Assembly (NCBI GenBank): GCA_963556495.2
Contig: OY747716.1
Span: forward strand, 29,916,818-29,980,817
Origin: Valencia hispanica
Lineage: Eukaryota > Chordata > Actinopteri > Cyprinodontiformes > Valenciidae
Length of the DNA: 64,000 nt
Direction: 5' to 3'
The position numbers and the translations under genes are program-made. Shown piece after piece: positions 1 through 11,650 of the stretch. Position 1 is the first letter of the stretch. Each line of letters begins with the position of its first letter. The notes under the pieces were generated by a model. The model did not search any database, had not been told where the DNA came from, and saw only the letters and a list, made by a program, of their open reading frames with translations.

Positions 1-2068
<2,068 letters not shown>

Positions 2069-2635
2069 AGTAAAAAATAAATGTCCAATCACGACACCTA
2101 GTATGCAAAATAAAAACAAATTCCTCCTCAAATAAGAGACGAAACTTAATATTTCTCCAGAGATTAATAGGGCCTAACATCCACTCGCTGAGGAAGCCAT
2201 GACACTTGGACGATACCAACATGCCAGCACGAAAAAACCCCCAGGAGTAATCGTTGATCTCAGTGTTTCATAAATCTTCTAGTAATTCATTTATGAAATG
2301 TACCTTAATCAAAAAACTAAATATCTAAGCAATTTTTGCAATTTTCTTACAAGATGGAACAACTAGTGTGTTTATTACTCGTAAGAAATCCCCCCACCAA
2401 TCGATAGTATCGCCGAGTGAAGAATGTAACTGACTGTTAAGGAGACACTGCCATCTAGCGGCGGTTTTGCTCACACCTCGAAAAGTAGGCTAAATAGATA
2501 TTTTCCAGCGGCTGTCTGGTACTGTAAAACAGGTTTTTACTTTGAATCTGTTGTTGTTTTAGTGGTTAATCTCATATATGGCTAGAAAACAAGTTGATTT
2601 AGAAACTAGCAAGTGAATTTAAAAAAAAGTGGCAT

Positions 2636-2782
<147 letters not shown>

Positions 2783-2857
2783 GCCTCTTTAATTTGTTGT
2801 TTTGTTTATTGTTTCGTGTTAGCAAGTGCGGCGAGTCTGTCGGGACAGCGTGTCATG

Positions 2858-2872
2858 GTTGCCCATAGCAAC
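2858..2872 (+). promoter_or_regulatory. RFX-type X-box upstream of CSPP1
   Basis: GTTGCCCATAGCAAC is a perfect inverted repeat: GTTGCC, a 3-nt spacer, AGCAAC. It matches the known X-box consensus GTNRCC N0-3 RGYAAC bound by RFX factors, which drive ciliary genes. It lies 355 bp before the CSPP1 start codon, and CSPP1 is a ciliary gene (Joubert syndrome in human). Binding is inferred. Confidence 0.65.
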
Positions 2873-3226
2873 ACGTAACGATTCGTCCATCGCACTTCAG
2901 TAAACCGGACTTCTCAGATGTTTTGGGTCGAAAATCGGACTGTAAACTTTTTATTTGTTTAAGTAAGACATTCGTTTCTGTTTGCCATTATACAGAGAAC
3001 CGCATTTCTTTCGTGTTTGCATAAACAACAGGGGGATATTTCTTGGAGACAATGACGCAGAAACCTGTAACAATATTTCATCGTCTACACAAACAAACCG
3101 AGGTACGAGCTCTCTAACAGCGATGTTTTACGATATGCTCAGACAGCGAGTTGCTGAATTATGTTTTTGTGTGATTGTATTATAATGTCAAAGACTTGTG
3201 TCGCGCTATAACAAAACGTCTCCAGC

Positions 3227-6200
3227 ATGCCTCCATCCGCGGCAGCAGCACAGGACATAACCAATAATCTAGACAAAGGTATTGTGTAACTCTTTAAAAG
3301 TGAGTATGCTGTATTTTCTTGTACTATTCTAAAGCATAGTGCTGTATAATGTGTATTTTCCATATTCAGGTTTAACTGCTCTAGGAAGAGATTATGAAAA
3401 GAAGAAGCAGAAGTTGCTGCTGGAGCTGCAGCTGGAGTACAAAGATTATGTTACCAAGGTCTGGTAATTTTCTTGACTGATTAAACAAATATTTAAATAG
3501 GCCTATGTTTAAAATTCCTTGTTACCTTTCTTGCTAAGCATATGTGGATTCAAATGACTTTTCTGTTTTGTCCTACTTTCTTTCTTCAGAAAAAGGATCG
3601 TAAAAGTCATGTGCATGACGAACACCAGGGTTTCTCCTTACCTATTGAGGAGAAGGTGTCATTAAAGGTACACATTTCTTGAGTTTTCATGTTGCAACCG
3701 CAAACTTCAATGGATTTTATTGGAATTTGATATGACAGATTAACTGTGAAGAAGAAGAAGCTAACTAATACGGGGTTTTCAAATATTTTTTATTACAAAT
3801 TAAAATGTAAAATGTGTGACATGCATGCATTTGTATTTTGCTCACTTAACTCTGATACCCCTAAATAAAATCCCTAGCATTTAATTATCTTAAATAGGAT
3901 CCACCTGTGATTTAATCTCAGCTGATCTGTGGAGATTTGTCAAAGAATATTAGTAAACAAACGCATCGTAAACCAAGGAACACAGAAGAAGACACAGCGT
4001 ACAGATGAGACAAAACGTGACTTTACTGCACATCTCCCTGGACACATCGTCGCCATGGTAAACACAGTGGTGGCAACATCATGCAGTGGGAATGCTTTTG
4101 TTCGGCAGAGATCCGTCTACTCTGACTGAGCTTGTGCTATTTTGGAAAGAGGAATAGGCAAAATGTCTGTTTCTACTTAAAGCTACTGGAGACATACCTC
4201 AAAAGATTTGCAGCTGTAGTTGCAGTACTGCTCAGGGGGGAGAATGTACATGTATGCCACACTTTTCTTGTTTTTATTTCTAAAAAATATTAAAAGCTTT
4301 TTTTGTCTTTGCTTTTCACATTTATTTACTGCTTTGTTTTGAACTATTACATAAAAGTTATGTAATTGTATTAAACTACTTTTAAATGGTAGTTGTAGCA
4401 CAACCAAATGTGGAAAACTTCAACATATATTTGGAAAGCATTGAGTATGTTTGTTATTTATTGGTCACAGGAAAGACTGAGAGAAGAGAGAAAGAAAGAA
4501 TACAACCTTTTCCTCCAGGAGCAAGCTCAAAACAGAAGCATAAAGAAGGGAGCGCATCCTGTTACATCTAAGGTATAAAATAGAGAAAGAAGAGTGCATT
4601 TTTCTCAGAACTCCAGTGCCAACTTAAACACAAGAAAAAATTCTGTTCTCCATAACATTTTATCCTCATAATTTATTATGTTCAGCCAGAACATCAAGCA
4701 TCGGATGCTGTAAACATAACCAGTCCAGGCCCTGCTCCATCCTTCCTGAATACCCAAACAAACACACCGCCCCATCAACAGGAGAGTCCTGTATCCAAGA
4801 GAAATGCTGCCACTCTGACCGAGGCAGGAGATTACAGAGGAAGCCCAGACACCTGGAGTCATGGCCGCTTGAGGCGGAGGAGATGGCAAATTGATCAGCC
4901 GAAGAAAACATACAGCTCTGAGGAGGAGCTGAACACAGATGAAGAGGAGGACTTTGATTTCAGACGCCGGAGGAGACGAGGCAGACGCACGTATGAGCAG
5001 GAGTACAAAGAGGAATGGGGAACCCCAGAGCGCGGAGGGAGAAGGTGAAGCTTTTTTTTATTATTAAGAATGATTTAAACAGTTTTCTATTATTGGCACG
5101 GAATTTGGGGTTAGTTTGTAATATATTGAGTAAATTTGATTTATTTTTGCATGGGCTTTTGGCAGAGATCTGCAAGACATAAGGGAAATAGAGGCCCTTA
5201 GTATTCGAGACCAAAACAGCAGTGATGGTATCTGGAAGGGGCAGTAAGCAAGCTTAACTCATGTTGACCACTTAAGGATAAAACAATCTTACTTTCAAGA
5301 ATTAAACAAGTTTTTATTTCTGTATCTTTGCTCAATATTAGCAAAACACCACAGAACATGAAGACAACAGCAAGATCTACACCCGCTGCCAACAAGGAGG
5401 AGAAAGAGCTTGTAACTGGACTCATGATCGGTAAGGTCCACTCTTACTGGAAAGTGCTTTAAAAGAAATGTATATTCACCGGATTATTGATGGATTATCT
5501 GGTGTTGTCAATGCAGGGGCAGTGGAGGAACGGAGCGTTACTCAAATGAAGAAGGAGCAGTATAAGCAAGACTTGCTTAGACAAATGGCAGAGCAACAGA
5601 AAAACAAGAAAAGGTTAGTATTTAATGAGGGGATTATAATTGAATCCTCTAAACCACTCCCAGGAAATGTGAATTCAGTCAAACGTAGAAGATCATCTAA
5701 AATCTAGGGCATCTAGTCTACCTTTCAGTAAGCAGGGGCGGCGATTCCCCAGTGACTGAAAAGCAATTTTAAAAAAATCAATCTTAGGCACAAATGAGAG
5801 ATAAGTTATATATGTTTATCTGGTGGTTGTGTTTGTCTTTGAGCATTTTAAGGATTAAATGGATGTATAACCAGTTGGTGATCTGTTCAGGTTGTAGCTT
5901 GAACAAAACTAACTTATCTGACCCTGAGTGTCAATATATTATGTTTTCTAAATATCTTTTCTCAGGGAGAAGAACGCTGTGTTGAAAGTTGGTGCCACTG
6001 AAGCTACAGCTCCTAGAAAAGAGGTAGATAAACCGAATTTTAGGAAAAAGCTTAAAATATTCCTACAGATTGACTAATTACTCAAACATGATGTATTATT
6101 TCTCCCAGCCGGAGAGCAAACAGCAGTTTGGTGGTGGATCTCAACAGCACGAGAGCTTGAAACAGGATGATTTTGATTCTATAGGGTTTGATCCTAAATG

Positions 6201-6596
6201 TGACAATCCCTTTGAAAGCTCACAACCCACAGCTCTTGGACAGAATCCCCCGATGGGCTTCGGACCAGCCTTCCTTCACCAGCCAGGGAACACATTGCCT
6301 CCGTCTGGGATGGGAGCGGCGCAAGTGGTCCCACCATTTAATTATTACAGCCGCTTCCCAGGGATGCAAGGGCAGGTGGCCTTCCCATGGTAGCTAACCG
6401 TAGCTCTATTTCATTGTATGAGAATAAAATGAACCCTGGTATGAACTGGCTGTAAATTCTGTAATAATGTTTTGTAGGGTCCCTGTTGTTCCTCCTGTAC
6501 CACAAACTGTTTCCAACGCAGACATCAGTCGGTATGACGCAGCTTTTTACCAAAAAGGGACCAGAAGGGAGGATCCTTATTCTAACCAACATCTGA
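3227..6596 (+). CDS. cspp1: CSPP1 exons 1-11: N-terminal repeat and Pro-rich centre
   Basis: The first exon codes [18 protein letters not shown]. Exons 2-4 carry two copies of the family repeat in which a short Gly/Ser-Leu-Pro turn is followed by a basic helix ([15 protein letters not shown] and [16 protein letters not shown]). Exon 5 (359 nt) is Arg/Glu rich with the stretch [16 protein letters not shown]. Exon 8 has the helix [18 protein letters not shown] that matches human EKYRLELLEQMAEQQ. Exon 10 (281 nt) is Gly/Pro rich; its donor is TG then GTAGCT at 6390, because only that site gives the phase needed by exon 11 ([13 protein letters not shown]). The intron between them is only 88 bp. 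Confidence 0.85.
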
Positions 6597-9500
6597 GTAA
6601 CGTATCACCGTCACATCACTCAGTCATGCACATGCAGTCCTGTTAGGGTGATATGTGTATTTGTTCACAGTACCTTTAAATCTGTTTTAATAGCATTTAA
6701 CAGGTGTCAAAGTCCAGTCCTCAAAGGCCAGAGTCCTTCAACTTTCAGATGTGTTCTTGATGCAACATATCTGAAATGAACGGCTTCCTCAGTCTTCAGT
6801 CCAGTTCTGACATAATTATTTGTTTCAGTTGTGTTTGAGCACACACCTAACAGTAGCGGGACATGGGCCCACGAGGATTGGAGAATAAGACTCCCGTCAG
6901 TGTATTCAGTTGTCCTGGTTTCAATTACAGCGTCTTGCAAAACTGTTCATTAATTTTTCACTTTTCCACATTTTGTCACTTGCAGCCATAAACTTCATGT
7001 ATTTTGGTGAGATTTAATGTGATAGACCAACAAGACGAGGAGTCAGACTGTTAGGTTGAATGAAAATTATGGATTTTGAAGTTTCTTTTTTTACAAATTG
7101 AAATCTGAAAAGAGCTGCATGTGTCATGCTTTGATCTAAACCATTCAGAACTTCCCAGGTTGTTTATTTACAGTTATCGTCCTGTTGCTAGGAGACCGTC
7201 TTCCCCAGTTTCAAATCTTTTACAAGTTTTTTTCTAGTATTGCCCTGTATTTAGCTCCATCCACTTTCTCAGTAACCCTCACCAACTTCCCCATCCATGC
7301 CGAGGAACAGCATCCCCACAGCAACATGGTGCCACCACCATGTTTCACCATTGGAATAACATGTTCAAAATCAACAGACTGCCTTTAAGAAACGAAAACA
7401 TAATAGCAGGGAGGCAACCACTTCATTAGTTTGAGTTTGTTGGGAGCAGTGATGGTTATAAATTCCGATAGCTGATAAGAGGAAGGACCTACGGCCAGTG
7501 TAGTAGTCCGATAGCCACAGTGGATACTGGACTACTACAATGATGCCATTTTTAACCGATGTTCTCTAACAAATCTCCTCAGGATTCATAGAACAGCAGA
7601 CTTTAACCTGATGTTAAATTAAATGCAGGTGGAGGTTTAATAACCTGGTAACTTCCTGGTAAAATTCATTGAAGTTTGTGGTTGTAGCATAAAAAGATCA
7701 TGGAATATTAATACTTTTGTAAGACTCTGCAGGAAGCATTTTTCATAAATCTATTAATATTCATATACCTACTTTTATTGTAGTAAAACAGATTGTTCTC
7801 TCTTTATATAGCAGGCTCTGTTTAGAAATAATTCATACTTTTCTTTGTTTACCTTGTATTGAAACAAATCCTAATATATTACTATTACTGGCAATAACAT
7901 ATGTATCTTAATAATAACTCACTGAATCGCCAGTCTATTCTTATTTTGAACCATCTTTATAGCTAGGATGGTTGGAGGGGCTCAGCAGGAGAAGTATGAG
8001 ACTCCCCCTCCAAGGCTGCCCCCTGTTAGAAACATTAAGTAAGTGTTCGGTTCAGTCTCTCTATATTACCAGTGGATATTTATATATATTCTGATGTAAA
8101 GGTACAGTTGTTTGACAATGTGTTACATGACAGATCTTTGCACTTAATTTATGTTTTAAAAGTAAACATTTAAAAATATTTTATCTTATCTATTGTCTTA
8201 AGATTAAAGTCTTTCTTCCAGAAGAAGGCCTGATAGTGATCATCTAGAGGTGATTTCTTATCATTTGTGGCTCCTTCTGGTTCTAGTTGGTCTCCTTTGG
8301 ATACCGAGGGGCTTCATGGTGACAGTTTCAGGCAAAGGAGCGAGAGTACCCAGAGCTACAGAGAAGCATTAAGGCAGCAGGTAGATAATTGTATCTCAAA
8401 GGGGGAAAAAAACCTGTGTTTGTACAGCACAGCACCGGTGACTGGACCACAACACCGGGGCATTCTTTATTCAGGTTACAGAAAAAGAAGAGTGTACAAG
8501 AAGAGAGCAAAAGGAGAAGAGGCGAGATGCTGCTCAGCTAGAGGCTAAGATGATGGCCTATGACCCCTGGGGAAAAGGCGGAGGAGGAGCTCCGATTAAA
8601 GACAAACAGGGAAACCTTGTCAGTAAGTTGGCTTGAATTTAAAGCTTTTGGCTATATTTGTATGCATACGTCTATACTGTGTAACATTTTGTTCGTAAAA
8701 TGTCTGAAATCTGAATGAAACTTGCAGAAGCTGAAATACTGATTTAGATCATTAGATACAAATACAGTGAATTTTCTGTCTCTGTTTTCAGGTGACCTGT
8801 ATCACATGCACAAGATTAATAACAGAATGACTTCTCTGAAAGCTGAAGTAGAGTCTCCAGTTTCCTTGCAAGGTCTCTGCATATCAGTTCTGTCAACATT
8901 TTGTGGTTTTGGCTTTTATCTCTTTTTTTACTTTCTCGTGCCTTGTCTAACTTTGTAGAGTCGAGTCATCAGTCGCCTCTGCAGGACAGGTACATGGAGG
9001 AACTGAAACAACAGGTGAGCCTTGATTCATTTATTAAACCTAGTGGGACATGCTTTGAGATGTTCGTTTGGAATAGTTTCAATTGTAAAAGTTACTGTAT
9101 TGGTTTTATTTCACCAGCTTATCAATATATTCAAACAGATGGAGGAGAAGAAGAGAAAGCAGGCGGAGGAGCGAGAGCTTGTTCGGATCGCCGAGGAGAA
9201 CGAACAGAAGAGAGTGGCGATGGAGAGGGCCCGCATACAGCAGCAATACGAGGACGAGAAGAGGAGAGAAGAAAAGGAAAGGGTAAGGGCTTGCACAATG
9301 TCACACCAACTTTCATCCCACAGTCTATTGATCACGGAGTCACCTTTCTTTCTCTCTGCAGAAGAGAAGCAAACAGAGCAATCAAGCTGAAATTCATGAC
9401 ACCAAGAAGACCATCAGCAAAGGGGAGAAAAATCTGATTTCACCTCAGAATGTCAGTCGAAATGAGGTACATTAAACCTTCAAAGAGGATGGAGGGTTTG

Positions 9501-11650
9501 GGGTTTTATTAAACAGATTTGTCAAAGAAGGTGGAAGGTGGGATGCTTCTTTGGGTTTTTTTACAGAGAGGGCCATCTCCTCCCATCCTAACTTCGCGGA
9601 GGAACCATGCAAATGTTATGACATCAAGGCCTTCATCTGTTGTGAGCCCGCTTGCTTTAAGAACGGTAAGTCAGTTAGCAGTGGACACAGATCTTTTTAT
9701 ATTTATACATTGATTATACAGTGCGTTGAAAATGAAACAACAAAAAAACAACACACACACATTTGTTTTACCTGTCTGGCCGTGTGGCACTCAGAATTAA
9801 TTACTGAGTGCGAGGGAGAAGCCCAACAGATTTACTTTCACAAGTGGAGCTTTGGCTATAATACTCTGCTTGGATTTATTGGTCAGTTTCTGTTGAGTGG
9901 AAGCATATGATGAAGTAAGGTAGCAAGCCGCTGCAAAACATTGTCAATTTGAACTTTTAAATGTGCACCACTTACGTTCTCTAATTTTCATATTTTTCCA
10001 GTTTGTTTACACACTTAAAAGAAACCCAATTTTTTATTGGCACTCTTTGATTTAGACAGTTGTTTACGCTCAGAATTTGTGCACTTTTAATTTGTTTTGT
10101 CAGCAGAATCTTATTAGTTTTTTTGTATTCAAATTTTAGAGTACAGGGTTGCATTTGTTGTCTCAGTTCAAATTTAATGACACTACTCAGTTTTAATAGC
10201 AAGTTTAGCTGGCACTGAGAAATAATTGTATTCTGTATTTACTGAGTTGTTTGTCAAAGACTCAGAAAAGAACCACTTTTATCGTTTTTGTATTCCGAAG
10301 TTCTATGAACCTGGAATTGTTCTTTTCTTTTTGTGTTTAAGTAATAAACTACAATTTGAAGTGTTCTGCTAAATGCTCTAGTGTTTTTCCAGTTCACGTA
10401 TTACAATAAAAATGTTGGAATTTCAATACTTAACATTTTAATGGATAAAAAAAAATTAAGTGATTTGGAGTTAAATGAAATAAATTGAAAAATACATTGC
10501 AACTTTTCAACAAAAAAAAATAAAGCAAAATCCTGGAGGGACTGATTAGACACCCAGGCTGAGTTCGCCCCCCCCCCCCTCTGACAGAGTTCACTCCCTA
10601 TTAAAAAAGGGGTTTTATTGAACAGATTTGTTGAAGAAGGTCAAAGATTGGCTGTTTCTCTGGTTGTTTTTTTACAGAGAGGGCCATCTCCTCCCATACC
10701 AACTTTGCAGAGAAACCATGCAGATGTTGTGAGCCCACTTACTTCAAGAACTGTAAGTTACTTAGCAGTGGACACAAACCCTTTAATATTTATACATTTA
10801 TTGTCAAGAGCTTTAAAAATGAAACAGAAATAACAAAAAAGCACACACACATTTTTACCAGGAGCGCATTGTGTCGGCACCAAACATCCAACCAGGTCCT
10901 GAGAGTAAGTCTTCAATACCTGGTGAGTCTGATATAAAGGCCTGGATACAAAACTATTTACACCCATACTATATCATGGTGCAACCACAAACATTGATGT
11001 ATCTTATTGGGAATTTATGATAGACCAACTCAATATATTTCACAAATATTTCTGAAAAGTGTCCCGGATCTGCATTCAATCCCCCTTACTTGGTAAATGA
11101 AATCCTGCGCAACAAATTGACTTTAGAAGTCAGTTGTTTAATAGAGTCCATCTAATTTAATTTAATCTCAGACAAAAGCTGGTTTTATAGTGAGGTGCAT
11201 AAAATAATATTAGGGTGGAGGTATGAGCCTCAGCAGGACACCACCAAACATTCAGCCAGAGCTACAATGGAATGGTGTATGTAAAAGATCATTCATGTTA
11301 TAATGGCCCAGTCAAAGTCCATAACTGAATCTAATTAATAATATGTGGCTTGAAAATTGCTTTTCACAGACATCCTACTTTGTGTTGGTCTATTACTCAA
11401 AATCCCAATTAAATACACTGAGAATGTGTCAAAAGTTTTGGATGGCTCTAGAACTATGCATCAACTCCGTTTACATTCATGATTTTAATCCTCGTTCTCT
11501 CGCACTCTTCTAATGCCTTCTTCAGCAGGTCAACAGGAGGTGATCAGAGAGCTGTCGGCCCTCCGCAGGTTTCTGAGGAGAGAACAGAGAGAGCTGGAGC
11601 TTCAGCTGGGCCAGGAGGAGACTCGTCACTCTGACCTGAATAAGGATTAA
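3227..11650 (+). CDS. cspp1: Centrosome and spindle pole associated protein 1 (CSPP1), about 21 coding exons
   Basis: CSPP1 binds microtubules at centrosomes, spindle poles and the ciliary axoneme. Coding exons placed by splice sites and phase: 3227-3278, 3370-3458, 3590-3667, 4471-4572, 4686-5044, 5166-5243, 5342-5430, 5517-5613, 5966-6023, 6109-6389, 6478-6596, 7963-8038, 8287-8380, 8475-8622, 8792-8872, 8959-9014, 9118-9282, 9362-9466, 9567-9665, 10678-10752, 10862-10922, 11529-11650 (TAA). They join in frame to about 827 residues. Diagnostic blocks: DYEKKKQK, the paired SLPI motif, [23 protein letters not shown], and a long ERERLRIAEE-like coiled coil. Human long CSPP1 is about 1,220 residues; here the human N terminus (about 150 residues) and the last third are not found. 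The 3227 start is the first ATG open into exon 2. Teleosts may have two paralogs; which one this is cannot be told. Confidence 0.9.
3668..4470. mobile_element. CSPP1 intron 3 with a decayed Tc1-like fossil (about 3682-4160)
   Basis: Holds the usual Tc1 end text (GCAACCGCAAACTTC, ATTTTATTGGAATTTGA) near 3690 and a remnant of the GGGSIMLWG block near 4065 (CACAGTGGTGGCAACATCAT). Many stops and gaps; no ends or target duplication can be set. Nothing else seen in the intron. Confidence 0.6.
6597..7962. mobile_element. CSPP1 intron 11: decayed hAT-type MITE and Tc1 fossil
   Basis: About 6700-6905 resembles the fish hAT MITE with text like GTGTCAAAGTCCAGTCCTC at one end and CCCACGAGGATTGGAG at the other; the arms are weakly inverted. 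About 6935-7735 is a Tc1 fossil: TTTTCCACATTTTGTCACTTGCAG near 6960, a minus-strand transposase remnant around 7200-7340, and an outer end near 7660-7720 (GAAGTTTGTGGTTGTAGC). The remaining 200 bp is plain AT-rich intron. Confidence 0.6.
7963..9466 (+). CDS. cspp1: CSPP1 exons 12-18: [10 protein letters not shown] motif and charged coiled coil
   Basis: Seven exons packed in 1.5 kb. Exon 12 (7963-8038) ends in phase 2 and joins exon 13 (8287-8380) as [13 protein letters not shown]. Exon 13 ends SYREALRQQ and exon 14 carries the highly conserved [19 protein letters not shown]. Exon 15 starts [10 protein letters not shown] (human TDLNRMHRQN). Exons 16-18 form a charged helix, [20 protein letters not shown] and on through [17 protein letters not shown], predicted coiled coil. 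Spacing and residues match the middle of human CSPP1. Confidence 0.87.
9567..9665 (+). CDS. cspp1: CSPP1 duplicated exon, copy A (99 nt)
   Basis: Flanked by TTTTTTTACAG and GTAAGT. Phase 0 on both sides, 33 codons, starts [14 protein letters not shown]; matches the human block RQPSPIVPALQNK. A second copy lies at 10678-10752. Copy A has 24 nt (8 codons, MTSRPSSV) that copy B lacks; the extra piece is bounded by GTT on both sides. Confidence 0.85.
9666..10607. other. CSPP1 intron between duplicated exons
   Basis: Left part (to about 9775) belongs to the tandem duplication. The rest is AT-rich with short A and T runs and a C10 run near 10570. A frame running to 9910 is read-through from copy A and has no family resemblance. 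Confidence 0.6.
10678..10752 (+). CDS. cspp1: CSPP1 duplicated exon, copy B (75 nt)
   Basis: Starts with the same first 20 nt as copy A after an almost identical polypyrimidine acceptor, and ends at GTAAGT. Phase 0 on both sides, 25 codons, [14 protein letters not shown] through SPLTSRT. Because both copies are phase 0 and open, inclusion of one, either or both keeps the frame. Which is used cannot be told from sequence. Confidence 0.75.
10862..11650 (+). CDS. cspp1: CSPP1 last recognised exons
   Basis: Exon 10862-10922 ([20 protein letters not shown]) may instead end at 10904, where GTAAGT is the stronger donor; both options leave phase 1. The last exon opens after a CAGCAG tandem acceptor (start 11526 or 11529, one residue apart) and reads [20 protein letters not shown], matching human VIMELSEMRKQLRSEERR. 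It ends NKD-TAA at 11648-11650. No GT donor lies before the stop in this frame, so the protein seems to end here, well short of the human C terminus. Confidence 0.75.
10923..11525. mobile_element. CSPP1 intron with decayed Tc1 fossil (about 10960-11460)
   Basis: Both outer ends of a Tc1-like element are still readable: TGCAACCACAAACATTGATG near 10980 and AATCCCAATTAAATACACTG with AAAAGTTTTGGATGG near 11400-11440. The middle keeps traces of TCAGCCAGAGCTACAATGGA near 11250. No open frame. Confidence 0.6.

Larger units (their letters stand above)
9493..10861 (+). repeat. Tandem duplication inside CSPP1, unit about 1.1 kb
   Basis: Positions 9493-9775 and 10608-10861 align by eye: TTATTAAACAGATTTGT against TTATTGAACAGATTTGT, then exon copies A and B, then TTAGCAGTGGACACA in both, then ATTTATACATT and a CACACACATTT run. 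The offset is 1,111 bp before and 1,087 bp after the 24-nt gap. At the copy A end, the acceptor TTTTTACCAG of the next exon appears as TTTTACCTG, so that acceptor was duplicated and then lost its AG. Confidence 0.85.

Noticed and set aside
2069..2131. Hydrophobic N-terminal extension of COPS5 (in-frame upstream start)
   Set aside because: The upstream codon is TTG, not ATG; the known CSN5 N terminus starts at the ATG at 2068, which has a good context.
8222..8249. 28-nt putative CSPP1 microexon (RRPDSDHLE) between AG and GTGATT
   Set aside because: Including it breaks the phase into 8287-8380 and leaves a 37-bp intron; direct joining of 8038 to 8287 is in phase.
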